Source: Saprospiraceae bacterium
GTDB taxonomy: Bacteria > Bacteroidota > Bacteroidia > Chitinophagales > Saprospiraceae
Reading direction: 5' to 3'
DNA: 64,000 nucleotides
NCBI GenBank assembly: GCA_016715405.1
Contig: JADKAE010000005.1
Location: 62,001 to 126,000, forward strand
Positions 55,089-64,000 of this stretch are shown here, piece after piece. The position numbers and the translations under genes were made by a program. The notes under the pieces are model-generated. The model worked only from the letters and a program-made list of their open reading frames with translations. It was not told the origin of the DNA and searched no databases. Numbering within the stretch: position 1 is the first letter of the stretch; each line of letters opens with the position of its first letter.

Positions 55089-57040
55089 ATGAAATATTAT
55101 TCTACCTGCATATTATCGTTGGGCATTTTCCTTTTTACGTGCCAATGGTCCTGTGCCCAATCCAGCGTAGCCCTGCTTGTCGGCGTGGGCAAATATCCCG
55201 AGGGGCGGGCTGGCGCGCTATTAATGCCGCTAATGACCTGGCACTGCTGCAACCTGTTATCGCAGCCGACGGCTTTGAGGTGCGAACGCTTCAGGATGGC
55301 CAGGCCACAAAAGGACAGATCATCGATGCGCTGTCGCAAGCCGAAGCGGATTTACAGCCCGGCGACATCTTTTTTTTCCACTTCTCCGGCCACGGACAGC
55401 AGGTTGTCGATGCGGGCGGCGATGAATTCGACGGCCTCGACGAAGCCCTTGTACCCTACGACGCCCCCGCCCAATACAGCAACAACTACAGCGGCCAACG
55501 CCACCTGCTCGACGACGAATTGGGCAGCGCCCTGCGCGCCATCCGTCGCAAACTGGGCCCCCGGGGACAGGTCTTCGTTACCCTCGATGCCTGCCACTCC
55601 GGTACCGCCACCCGTGGACTCGGCAGCAGCCGCGGCACCGATCAGCTCCTGGCGCCTCCCAATTTCCAGGTCACCCAGTCCGGCAAACCCGACGAACCCC
55701 TGCTCGAAGAAGATACGCCCGACGCCGGTATGGCGCCCATAATCTCATTTTCCGCCTCCTCGGCACAAGAGGCCAACTGGGAGTTTTCTGCCGAAGACGG
55801 CAAGCGCTACGGCCCCCTGAGTTATGCATTGGGCAAGGTGTGGCGCAGCTTTTCCAACGACGGCGGGTCGTTTCAGCGCCTTTTCGGCAAAATACGGGCA
55901 GAGATGGCCTACATAGCCCCCCGGCAAACGCCTCGCGCGGAAGGCGCGTTGAACCAAACTGTGTGGGGAAGTGAAAGTCTGCCAACCACACAGCCCCACT
56001 TTGAAGTAATCATGGTTGCCAATAACCAGGAACTGCGAATTAACGGCGGTTTGCTGCACCAACTGCATCCCGGCACCCGCCTGGCCTTTTATCCTTCCGA
56101 TACCCGATTTCCCACATCAGACAAACCCATCGCCACCGGTACGATTGCTTTCAGCGAATTGATACGGGCCGACGTGGAATTGGACCAACCGGTATCAAAG
56201 GCAATAATCACTTCAGCCTGGATATTCGTAGCAGAACAAAACCTGGGCGGCGCCAAATTGGCCGTGAAGCTATCGCTGCCCAGCCACCCGGAACTGGCCG
56301 CCGAGCTCAAAAAACAACTGGCTGACTACGCCGCCCTGCAACTATCGGAGCAACAATTCAACGTATTGGTGGAGGAATCTCCCGCCGGCGCCATCCGGGT
56401 TATCACCTCCGATGAATTTATCCTGGCGGAAGAACAGAGCTATTCTCCCTACGCCGACGCCGTATATTTTGCAGAAGAAGTGATTTTAAAATATGCCCAG
56501 GCGCAATATCTCAAACACCTCGAATACGCCGACCCCTGGCTGAAAGCCCGGTTGGAATTGGTCGTACCGGCTGCTGCCGGAAACAGAGGCACAACTGATG
56601 GCTTATTAACCCTGCGAGAAGGCGAAACTTTTTATATGGATGTGATCAACGAAGGTTCAAAAGCTTGCTATATCAACCTGCTCGATATTCAACCCGATTC
56701 CAGGATCGTTTCGCTGATACCAGGGGAAAACAGCCGCCAGCAGCCTGAAGATTTCCTGCTTCAGCCCGGCGAACGAAAACGCCTCAAAAGCGGCGATAAC
56801 AATGAAGAATGGGTGGCCAGCCCACCCCTGGGCTACGAAATGGTCAAATTGATCGCCACCGAAGAACCCGTTGATCTACGACAGATCATCCAGACCCGCG
56901 GCATGGCGGAGGCCAATACGCCCCTCGGCAAGGCGCTGGCACGCTCTTTTTCAATGCGCCACCGCGGCGACGATCATCCCAACATCTCCACCGGCGCCGC
57001 CTGTATGGCGTCCATTACGTTGTTGATTATGAAGGAATGA
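55089..57040 (+). CDS. Exported caspase-family (C14) protease with DUF4384, frameshifted
   Basis: About 650 residues when corrected. Signal peptide MKYYSTCILSLGIFLFTCQW. Caspase-like p20 domain: VALLVGVGKYPEG at the start, catalytic His102 in FHFSGHGQQ and Cys169 in VTLDACHSG. A C-terminal DUF4384-type domain follows (about 515-620: GETFYMDVINEGSKACYINL, DSRIVSLIPGENS). The G-run 55202-55205 is one base short; correcting it gives YPEGAGWRAINAANDLALL. It starts 27 bp after CHAT protease 3, so it is likely in the same operon. It is a metacaspase/gingipain-fold peptidase of unknown specificity. Confidence 0.85.
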
Positions 57041-57160
57041 CGAATGACGAATGAAGAATGACGAATGACGAATAATTATTAATAATATAATTAAAAAATT
57101 GTAAATCAGCAATTTAAATTCATTCGTAATTCATAATTAAACATTCGTAATTATTCATAA
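57035..57160. repeat. ATGACGA word array and inverted ATTCATAATTC arm between convergent genes
   Basis: Words of GAATGACGAATGACGAATGA from the caspase-gene stop to about 57072, an AT-rich middle, then ATTCGTAATTCATAATTAAA-type complementary words to 57160. The right arm contains the stop codon of the metalloprotease gene (last residues NYE). It is similar in word and layout to 36614-36715. Confidence 0.78.
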
Positions 57161-58787
57161 TTCACCGCCCAGGCTTCTATTTTGTTTTTACTGTCCGTCT
57201 TGATCATGGTCTTACAGGGGGCCATATACCAGAACAAACCCGATTGGGTGGGAATAGATAGGCGGTGGGCGCCGTTTGTGTGGTTAGACTTGAGCGACAA
57301 GCCCACCCGGATATCGGGTTGAATGGCCAGGGCAGCCGACGGAACAACCTGGAATGCACTGACTCGCCCTTTTTGATTGATAATATATAGTGTAGAATGC
57401 GATTTCTCCTGCCACTGCAAGATTGTCTTTCCCGCTTCATCGAGCGGTATGCCGCCGGGTTGGCGCAGATCGCGCAGCCTGACGCCATCGGGGTAGCCGT
57501 TTTGATCTGCCATTTTACAGGCAACCGGACTGACAGCGATGTCTTCACCCATTAATGCCGCCATATTGTATTGCGCCAGCGTGGCCACCTGATTGTCGGC
57601 TGATTGTTCCAGGTCCCGGAATAGTTCGAGGGCTTTAGCTTGCTCCGATTCGAATTGCGCTTTGGCAATAGCGCACAACAATTTTTTGCGGTCACTTTTT
57701 GCCTTACTGCGCTGAAGTTCCTTTTTTACTTCTTCGGTTTTTCCCAACAGCAATAGCACACACCATCTATTGATTTGGGCAGGTTCGTAGCCGGGGTTCA
57801 TTGCCAGCGCTGTTTCAAGATGTTGTAGCGCTTGTTGCAACAGGGTATTCCGTTGTTTTTGTTCGTTATCGGTCAGCGGCGCTCCCCGGGCCTTCTCCAG
57901 TCGGGTATATACGTCTAATTCCAGCGGATACCACAGCAGATCGGGGTGTTTGCCGCCTACCTGCATAGCCTGTAAGGTATACAAGACGCCCAGGTTGTTG
58001 TGCACTTCTTGTCCCGAATAATAAGGTTTCAAGTAGTCAAAACAGACTGCAGCTTCCTCGTATTTGCCAAAAGCAGTGAGATAGGTAGCTGCCTGAAACA
58101 GGTGAAACAAGGTATCTGCCCGCTGTTGTACCACCATAGCGTGTTGGCGGCGTTCGGCTTTCTTGGGGTAGTTCTGCAATGTTTTAGTTTCGAGTTGGTA
58201 GGCGGCATATATCCTGTCCACAAATTTTGGCAGCAAGGGGCGTATGCGGTCGTAACCCGCCAGGTGGCAGAGGAAAATGCCCTGTAAGTCGGCATTGATT
58301 TCCGAATCCAGATTGGCATTGCGATGTTGGTGGTAGGCCAGGAAATTTGTCGTCTCTCCGGTAGTACGCTGGTAATAATGGGTCAACTCATGACCGAGGA
58401 GAAAGGCAAGCATAGCCGTAGAGTCTTTCCCGAATGTACGACAAGCCTGGAGGGCTTTTCTTCGAGCACAATCACATTGGTGCGGGGCCGGTAAGAAGCT
58501 ACGTTTTCCTCGCTTTGCACCAGGCGTATGTTAGGCCGGGGCCTGCGGAAATCACCTCCGGCTTTGTACAGTTCGTTCAGCAAGCCCTGCAGAAATACCG
58601 TAGTGCCATCGTCGTTTTTCTGTACAGGAGATAATTCGTTTGGGGAAGAATTATCGTCAACTACTGCTGCTTCTAATTTCTGGTTTATAGGTAAGGATTG
58701 GTCATTCGCCGTTTTTTTGCCTCCACAGGCTACACACCATACCAAAAGGGCGCAATAAAAGACGGGATATGGGGTTATCGCTTTCAT
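57151..58787 (-). CDS. Zinc metalloprotease lipoprotein (HExxH) with TPRs, frameshifted
   Basis: About 545 residues when corrected. Lipobox VWCVAC after MKAITPYPVFYCALL. LLGHELTHYYQR carries HExxH, and NANLDSEINADLQGIFLC supplies the downstream Glu of M48/gluzincin-type enzymes. TPRs follow (about 300-400), then a C-terminal beta-rich region (FWYMAPCKTMIKTDSKNKIE). The break is at T-run 58455-58458, one base short (EEKALQACRTFGKDSTAMLA when corrected). It is the third gene of the sigma/anti-sigma operon and convergent with the caspase gene. It may degrade envelope proteins on a sigma-controlled signal. Confidence 0.78.
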
Positions 58788-58789
58788 TA

Positions 58790-59602
58790 TTACCAGCTTT
58801 CGAGTTGGGCCAATATATCGGCAGCCTGTTGGCGATAGGGAGAGCTGCTATCGGAGGCGATCTCCTGCAGCAATCGTCGTGCCGCCGAGCGTTGAAAAGG
58901 TTGCTTGCAATAAGCCAGGGCCAGGTAAAACCGGGCTTCGTGTGCCAATTCCTGCTTTTGGTTATCTATTAGCGGTTGCAACAAATTTGCTGCTTTACCG
59001 AATCGTTGTTGGGCCAGCAAGCTCAATGCCAGCATATATCGACCGTTGTCGTCATCGGGGTGAAGCCGATGCCAGGCCGCCAATTGTTTTTCTGCTTGCG
59101 CAAAATCGCCTTTTTCATAAGCCTGCACACCGGCCACGAAATCGCGGTAGGCTTCATCTTTCCCGGCGGCAAAACCCAACGTTTCCAACGAATCGAGTAG
59201 GGTATTCAAGGAGGCTGGATTGGGCTGGTAATGAGCCGCAAAGGCCTTATCATAAGCACTGGACGACCAATACCACCAGGCTGTTACCACCGCTAGCAAC
59301 GCTACGGCGGCAGCAGCGCTCCAGCGAACAGCATTGGAGCGAAAAGAGACCAACTTAGCCTCCCGTTTTTCCTGAAAAAAACCTTCCGATTTCATTTGGC
59401 TGTGGGTCTGCCTGATTTGCGCCATAAGCGCATGGTCGCCGAAGGTTTGTATGCCGGCGATCATTTCGGCATACAGGTCGAACTCGGCTTTAAGACTGGG
59501 TTCTGTGGCCAGGCGTTGCTCGAAAACCTGGCGTTGATCTTCGTTCATTTCATTTCGAAACCAGGCATCCAGTATGTCGATATGTGTAAATTCTTTTTCC
59601 AT
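58790..59602 (-). CDS. Probable membrane anti-sigma factor with TPR domain
   Basis: 270 residues, start ATG 59602. The N-terminal cytoplasmic part (EFTHIDILDAWFRNEMNEDQ, RQVFEQRLATEPSLKAEF) resembles anti-sigma N-termini. One membrane helix (SAAAAVALLAVVTAWWYW, about 96-113) leads to a periplasmic TPR region (AYEKGDFAQAEKQLAAWHRL). It lies between the ECF sigma gene (12-bp gap) and the metalloprotease gene (2-bp gap). The anti-sigma role is inferred from this order and topology. Confidence 0.75.
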   Translation of the reverse strand: MEKEFTHIDILDAWFRNEMNEDQRQVFEQRLATEPSLKAEFDLYAEMIAGIQTFGDHALMAQIRQTHSQMKSEGFFQEKREAKLVSFRSNAVRWSAAAAVALLAVVTAWWYWSSSAYDKAFAAHYQPNPASLNTLLDSLETLGFAAGKDEAYRDFVAGVQAYEKGDFAQAEKQLAAWHRLHPDDDNGRYMLALSLLAQQRFGKAANLLQPLIDNQKQELAHEARFYLALAYCKQPFQRSAARRLLQEIASDSSSPYRQQAADILAQLESW

Positions 59603-59614
59603 CACCTTTACCTT

Positions 59615-60173
59615 TTAAAGTCCCAAAATATCCCTCAATTTATTCATGCACCTGTGCCGCTTCTGACGTACAAAATCGTAAACGTAATTCAAGATCTGCG
59701 CGATTTCGGCATCGGGGCGCTGGTAGTAATACGTCAATAGGATCACTTGTTTGCATTCTTCACCGGTCTGCTCGAGCGCGCGCAATACGTGGGCGAATTT
59801 TAATTCGCTTTCGCGCAAATTTTCCAGTATATCAATGGCATTGTCCTCCGGATTTTGGTCTTTCAGGGTTTGGATGGTTTCTTCGGCTACCGGGATTACG
59901 CGGCTGTGGTCGCGCAACTTTTTTAGCCACAGGTTGCGCACAACAGCATACAAATACGTACACACTTGCACTTTGATATCAAAACCCGGCGTGCGCAGTT
60001 GTTTTCACAAAAACGAACAGCGCCTCCTGAAAAATATCCTCGGCGTCCTCGTCGCTGCCGCCATGATTAAAGACAGCAGAAGTAGCGCTCCGATAGCAGG
60101 ATTGATACACACGGCGAAAAGCATCCTCTTCGCCTCTCTTTAAGGATTGTAGCAGGTTTGTGTCTGTAGCCAT
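59615..60173 (-). CDS. ECF-type RNA polymerase sigma factor, frameshifted
   Basis: About 185 residues when corrected, start ATG 60173. Region 2: GEEDAFRRVYQSCY and SDEDAEDIFQEALFVFVK. Region 4: ALEQTGEECKQVILLTYYYQ and DAEIAQILNYVYDFVRQKRH, the -35-recognising helix-turn-helix. The T-run 60002-60005 is one base too long; correction gives VKQLRTPGFDIKVQVCTYLY. It heads an operon with an anti-sigma/TPR protein and a metalloprotease lipoprotein. Confidence 0.88.
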
Positions 60174-60212
60174 CAACAGTTGTATTGGTTAATCCTGGAG
60201 AAATGACCTATA

Positions 60213-60220
60213 CAAATCTA
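60213..60220 (-). promoter_or_regulatory. -7 box TAGATTTG of the sigma operon
   Basis: Exact TAnnTTTG match on the minus strand, predicting a start near 60206 and a leader of about 33 nt. It drives the sigma/anti-sigma/metalloprotease operon. Confidence 0.6.
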
Positions 60221-60311
60221 CTGATTTAAAGGCAATTATCCTGCTGTTCATTTGTACCCTTGCAGGTGTTTTTGTTATCAATGCCCAACTATATTTTTTC
60301 CATAAAATACA

Positions 60312-60343
60312 AGCGGCCTCCGGGTAGCTTCCCGGAGGCCGCT
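60312..60343 (-). terminator. Terminator of the nqr operon
   Basis: A perfect 13-bp stem (AGCGGCCTCCGGG and complement) around a 6-nt loop, 21 bp after the nqrF stop, followed on the minus strand by TTGTATTTTATG. It is the strongest hairpin in the window and could work in both directions. Confidence 0.85.
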
Positions 60344-60364
60344 CTTATATTATACAGCTATTAA

Positions 60365-61654
60365 TTAGCTACCAAAATCATCAAAAGCAATATTGGCTGG
60401 AGGCACGCCCAGGTCGTCGAGCATCTTCATGACGGCCGAGAGCATGAGCGGCGGCCCGCAGAGGTAGTCTTCCACTTCTTCGGGTTCGGGGTGGCTCTTG
60501 AGGTAGTTTTCGAGTACTACCTGGTGGATAAAGCCTACGGGGCCCGTCCAGTTGTCTTCGGGAAGCGGTTCCGACAGGGCGATGTGGTACGAGAAGTTGT
60601 CGAATTCCTTCTCGATATTTGTGAAGTCTTCGGTATAGAACAACTCGCGCGAGGAGCGGCCGCCATACCAATACGACACCTTGCGGTCGCGCGTTTTGAG
60701 CGTGTGGAACAGGTGGAAGATATGCGAACGCAGAGGCGCCATACCTGCGCCGCCGCCGATGTAGATCATCTCCTTTTTGGTGGGTTTGATAAAGAACTCA
60801 CCATAGGGGCCCGATATCGTCACCTTGTCGCCCGGTTTGCGGGTAAATACAAACGACGAGCAGATGCCGGGGTTGACGGCCATCCAGTTGTTCGTCTTGC
60901 GATCCCAGGGCGGCGTAGCGATGCGGATGTTGAGCATCACAATGTTGCCCTCGGCGGGGTGGTTGGCCATCGAATATGCGCGGAACTCCGGCTCGGGGTT
61001 TGTCATTTTGAGTTTCCAAAGATTGAACTTATCCCATTCCGGCCTGAACTCATCGGGGGTTTTACCCATGCGGGGGTGCGACGTGATATCGATATCTTTG
61101 AAATCGCAGGTAATGCGGGGCACATCGATTTGCACATAGCCGCCCGACTCGAATTCGAGGTGCTCGCCTTCGGGCAGTTTTACCACGAATTCTTTGATAA
61201 ACGTAGCCACGTTGTAGTTAGACACCACTTCGCACTCCCATTTTTTGATGCCAAATATTTCTTCCGGCACGCGGATGTGCATATCCTGGCGCACTTTCAC
61301 CTGGCAGGCCAGGCGTTTGTGTTCGGCTACTTCCTTGCGGGTGAGGTGGTTGAGCTCGGTGGGCAATACGTCGCCGCCGCCGGCGTCTACTTGGCATTCG
61401 CACATGGCGCAGGTGCCGCCGCCGCCGCAAGCGGAGGGCAGAAAAATATTTTTGTCGGAAAGCGCTACGAGCAGTGACGACCCCGGCTGAACCAGCAGCG
61501 GGTTGCCTTCGTCGCCATTAATAACGATTTTCACATCACCTTGCGGTACCAGTTTCTTTTTGGCATAAAGCAGCAGAAAGGCAAGCAAAAGCATCACCGC
61601 ACTGAACACCCCGATAGAGAGGAGTATATTACCGACCATTGACATTAACAGCAT
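60365..61654 (-). CDS. nqrF: Na+-translocating NADH:quinone reductase subunit F
   Basis: 429 residues from ATG 61654 (a GTG 12 bp upstream is possible). N-terminal membrane helix (VFSAVMLLLAFLLLYAKKKL). 2Fe-2S ferredoxin domain with ligands in SACGGGGTCAMCEC and the later LAC. FAD domain (RAYSMAN) and NADH-binding domain (YIGGGAGMAPLRSH, CGPPLM). It takes electrons from NADH into the Nqr complex, which pumps sodium. The C-terminal FDDFGS is complete. It is the last gene of nqrBCDEF and is intact. Confidence 0.95.
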   Translation of the reverse strand: MLLMSMVGNILLSIGVFSAVMLLLAFLLLYAKKKLVPQGDVKIVINGDEGNPLLVQPGSSLLVALSDKNIFLPSACGGGGTCAMCECQVDAGGGDVLPTELNHLTRKEVAEHKRLACQVKVRQDMHIRVPEEIFGIKKWECEVVSNYNVATFIKEFVVKLPEGEHLEFESGGYVQIDVPRITCDFKDIDITSHPRMGKTPDEFRPEWDKFNLWKLKMTNPEPEFRAYSMANHPAEGNIVMLNIRIATPPWDRKTNNWMAVNPGICSSFVFTRKPGDKVTISGPYGEFFIKPTKKEMIYIGGGAGMAPLRSHIFHLFHTLKTRDRKVSYWYGGRSSRELFYTEDFTNIEKEFDNFSYHIALSEPLPEDNWTGPVGFIHQVVLENYLKSHPEPEEVEDYLCGPPLMLSAVMKMLDDLGVPPANIAFDDFGS

Positions 61655-61689
61655 ATCGCAGATCACTTTATAGTGAAAAAGTAATTATC

Positions 61690-62304
61690 TTATTTCTTCA
61701 ACCCCATGTACAAAGCGGGGTCAATACCCATCAGACTCATAAAGGCGATGCCCATGAGGCCGGTGAGAATAAAAGCCATGCCCAGTCCGCGCAAGGCGGG
61801 CGGTACGTTTGAATAAGCCATCTTTTCGCGGATGGCGGCCATCACAATAATAGCCAGCGCCCAGCCGAAGCCGCTGCCGAAGCCGAACGAAAGCGAGTTG
61901 GTAAAATTGTATTCGCGGGCGATCATAAACAAAGAACCTCCCAGGATAGCGCAGTTTACCGTAATGAGCGGCAAAAAGATACCCAGTGCGTTGTATAGCG
62001 AGGGTGAAAAGCGTTCAACGATCATCTCCACAAGCTGCACCATGGCGGCAATCGTAGAGATAAAGAGGATAAAGCGCAAAAACGTGAGGTCGAGTCCGAA
62101 AATACCCCGCTCAATAAGCAGGTATTCATTAATAAGCCAGTTTACCGGAATAGTAATAGCCTGCACAAAAATAACGGCAACGCCCAAACCCACGGCTGTT
62201 TTGACAGTTTTGGATACGGCCAGGAAAGAGCACATGCCTATGAAATAGGAAAGTACCATGTTTTCGATGAAGGCCGATTTTATAAAAACATTTATAGCTT
62301 CCAT
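61690..62304 (-). CDS. nqrE: Na+-translocating NADH:quinone reductase subunit E
   Basis: 204 residues, six membrane helices. It shows the family pattern MCSFLAVSKTVKTAVGLGVA, including the Cys that helps bind the intramembrane iron centre shared with NqrD, and ILGGSLFMIAREYNF (second Cys in VNCAILGG). Length is as expected. It sits 35 bp upstream of nqrF and 21 bp downstream of nqrD. Intact. Confidence 0.95.
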   Translation of the reverse strand: MEAINVFIKSAFIENMVLSYFIGMCSFLAVSKTVKTAVGLGVAVIFVQAITIPVNWLINEYLLIERGIFGLDLTFLRFILFISTIAAMVQLVEMIVERFSPSLYNALGIFLPLITVNCAILGGSLFMIAREYNFTNSLSFGFGSGFGWALAIIVMAAIREKMAYSNVPPALRGLGMAFILTGLMGIAFMSLMGIDPALYMGLKK

Positions 62305-62325
62305 GATTGCTGCATTTGAGCGAGA

Positions 62326-63044
62326 TTAGGAAATATCCACCAACTTCTTATTATAACTGCGTTGTATCCAAATGAGAATTCCCACGAGCAACAGCGCAGC
62401 AGTGGGCAATACCATTAGGTTGTTGTTGGCATACCAGCCGAACCAACTGCCCTCAGCGGCAGTATTGATGCTATAAGCACTGGTAGGGCCGATAATCTTC
62501 CATTCGATAGGGCTTCCGGCAAACAGGCTCCCTTTACCTGTAACTTCCCTAACTACAGCAACAATAATCAGCACAGCGCCGTAGCCGAGGCCGTTGCCGA
62601 TACCATCGAGAAACGAACGCCAGGGTTTGTTGGCCATAGCGAAAGCCTCTAGGCGCCCCATCACTATACAGTTAGTGATGATCAGGCCGATAAAGACTGA
62701 CAACTGCTTCCAAATTACGTAGTTGAACGCTTTAAGGAATAGTTCTACAATGGTAACCAACAAGGCAATTATAACCAACTGGGCAATCATGCGCACCTCT
62801 TTGGGAATATAATTCCGCACAGCAGAGGTAGCCAGGTTGGAAAATCCCGTTACCAGTGTGACCGCTATGGCCATTACCACCGAGGGGTACACTTGCGTGG
62901 TAATAGCCAGCGCCGAGCATACCCCGAGGATTTGCACAGTAACCGGGTTGTTGTCGTTGAAGGGATCGGTGAGCAGTTTTCGCTCTTTTTTGCCGAACCA
63001 CTCCTCTTTCTCCTTGGAGCGCTTATTACTGTATTTTCAGCCAT
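62326..63044 (-). CDS. nqrD: Na+-translocating NADH:quinone reductase subunit D, N-terminal frameshift
   Basis: About 239 residues when corrected. Membrane subunit: VQILGVCSALAITTQVYPSV with the iron-ligand Cys, and GLIITNCIVMGRLEAFAMAN with the second. The correct start is probably ATG 63044 (MAENTVISAP). One missing G at 63016-63017 then joins to KEKEEWFGKKERKLLTDPF, the normal NqrD N-terminus. Without the correction the first ATG-like start is well inside helix 1. It is homologous to NqrE. Confidence 0.9.
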
Positions 63045-63111
63045 AGCCTACGCTTTTTTTCGTTTTTTAAAATTTACCACCTAAATGGCTATACGAGGCA
63101 AATATTGGTGT

Positions 63112-63838
63112 TTAATTAGCTCTTTTTATCTTGTCGAGGTACGGCTTGTAATTAGTAATACCCCTATTGATCATTTCAGATACGCCGTTACTTGTAATGG
63201 TAGAACCCGTGATAGCATCTACCTCGTGCTGTGGATCGCGCGCACCGCCCTTGCGAACAATGACGGAGACGAACTCGCCTTTATCGTTGAATATTTTCTT
63301 GTTAGCAAATTGAGCCGGAAAACCGGGGTTGTCTTTGATCTCAGCGCCAAGGCCCGGCGTTTCCGACTTGTGGTCAAAGCTGGCGCCGGCAACCGTATTC
63401 AGGTCCGATTCCAGGGCAATATTTCCCCATATCTCATCCCACAATCCGTTGCCGCGAATGGAAAGGATGTAATACTTTTTGCTGTCGTCAGGACTGTTAT
63501 AAATAAAAACAGGCAATAAGCGATCGGCTTCAGGTTTCTTTTTCCTGCGCCAAGCTAATGTTCTCGGCTTTTTCACCGTCTACCACTTCGCCTTTCATGT
63601 TAACAACAACCTGTTCGACTTGTTTTTCAAAAATATCGAGTACTTGCTGGTCGCTCAGCTCGTCGAATTTGTCGCCACCCAATTGGGTACGCACCGCAGC
63701 CAAAACAGCCCGTTTGTTGAAAACAGCCTCGCTGCGCAAGGCATATGGCTCGGTGACATAAAACATCCCGGCCAGTACCAACGCCGTGATAACGGTCATG
63801 ATCAGCGTAAATCGAAGAATATAGCCTGAAGATCCCAC
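63112..63838 (-). CDS. nqrC: Na+-translocating NADH:quinone reductase subunit C, frameshifted
   Basis: About 241 residues when corrected. One N-terminal membrane helix (LIMTVITALVLAGMFYVTEP) and a periplasmic domain with the covalent FMN site in DAITGSTITSNGV, the FMN being linked to a Thr near its end. Also GLWDEIWGNIALESD and GASFDHKSETPGLGAEI. The T-run 63539-63543 is one base too long and splits ISLAQEK from KPEADRLLPVF. It is 67 bp upstream of nqrD. Confidence 0.9.
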
Positions 63839-63877
63839 GCTTGTCAGTTTTAGTTTATTAAAAACAATTAGACGCTG

Positions 63878-64000
63878 CTATTGCGCAGCCGCTTTGGCTC
63901 TACGCGCCCTGCGCTTCATATTGCCCTCCAATATATAATGGTCGATCAATGGCGCAAAAACGTTCATCAACAGGATGGCCAACATCCAGCCTTCAGGGTA
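63878..64000 (-). CDS. nqrB: Na+-translocating NADH:quinone reductase subunit B, C-terminal end
   Basis: The last 40 residues of NqrB, running off the right edge: YPEGWMLAILLMNVFAPLID, then HYILEGN and a basic tail. The YPEG...N.FAPLIDH pattern is the conserved end of NqrB, the subunit with FMN and riboflavin. It is separated from nqrC by 39 bp and completes the nqrB-C-D-E-F order on the minus strand. Confidence 0.92.
   Translation of the reverse strand, partial: YPEGWMLAILLMNVFAPLIDHYILEGNMKRRARRAKAAAQ

Overview
The window is a stretch of a Bacteroidota chromosome, most likely Saprospiria or a close relative. The evidence is three exported proteins with type IX secretion C-terminal sorting domains, several TAnnTTTG -7 boxes, an Nqr sodium pump, many Bacteroidota-type lipoproteins and kinesin-light-chain-like TPR proteins. 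Base composition is moderately GC-rich except for two kinds of AT-rich patch: a foreign cassette at about 29.2-30.7 kb and the TPR halves of three CHAT proteases.

Layout. 0-5 kb: housekeeping genes (gmk, YicC-type RNase, HU, a 31-residue ribosomal-type peptide, RNase G, RidA). 5.2-7.6 kb: a candidate ~185-nt structured RNA with its own -7 box and terminator, an AI-2E-type permease, and a Crp/Fnr regulator whose probable operator lies upstream of a small DUF2892 membrane protein. 7.8-13.5 kb: a T9SS-exported protein, a one-polypeptide TPR/histidine kinase/receiver/AraC regulator and a TPR membrane protein. 13.5-26.3 kb: AAA+ ATPase, fatty-acid hydroxylase, cystathionine beta-synthase-like enzyme, NUDIX, metG, TRIC channel, an overlapping three-gene operon of unknown envelope proteins, DUF6503 lipoprotein and HDAC-family deacetylase. 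26.4-36.6 kb: a secreted peptidylarginine deiminase, a small foreign patch (Mrr remnant, HNH, YiiX-like), site-2 protease, MFS exporter, and a SulP transporter next to a lipid-anchored beta-carbonic anhydrase. 36.7-60.2 kb: an accessory protease island with three TPR-CHAT proteases, a caspase-DUF4384 protein, a C10 (streptopain-like) peptidase, a zinc-metalloprotease lipoprotein under an ECF sigma/anti-sigma pair, an N-acyl amino acid synthase-like acyltransferase, and small paralogous lipoproteins beside two of the CHAT genes. 60.3-64 kb: nqrFEDC and the end of nqrB, on the minus strand.

The protease island is the most interesting part. Nearly every member carries an export signal or lipobox, so it looks like an envelope-facing system. 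Its CHAT effector halves are homogenised (two are about 92% identical over 523 nt by hand count), while their TPR sensor halves are AT-rich and unrelated at DNA level. The third CHAT protein has the N-terminal membrane half of an isoprenylcysteine methyltransferase fused in place of the usual signal peptide.

Two cautions. First, about two dozen genes or gene segments are broken, nearly all by one-base indels in short homopolymers. The breaks hit even metG and the nqr genes, so I read most as residual assembly error and give frame-corrected gene spans. Second, many intergenic regions hold degenerate short-word tandem arrays or palindromic elements, and some of these run into the 3' ends of genes and supply their last codons.
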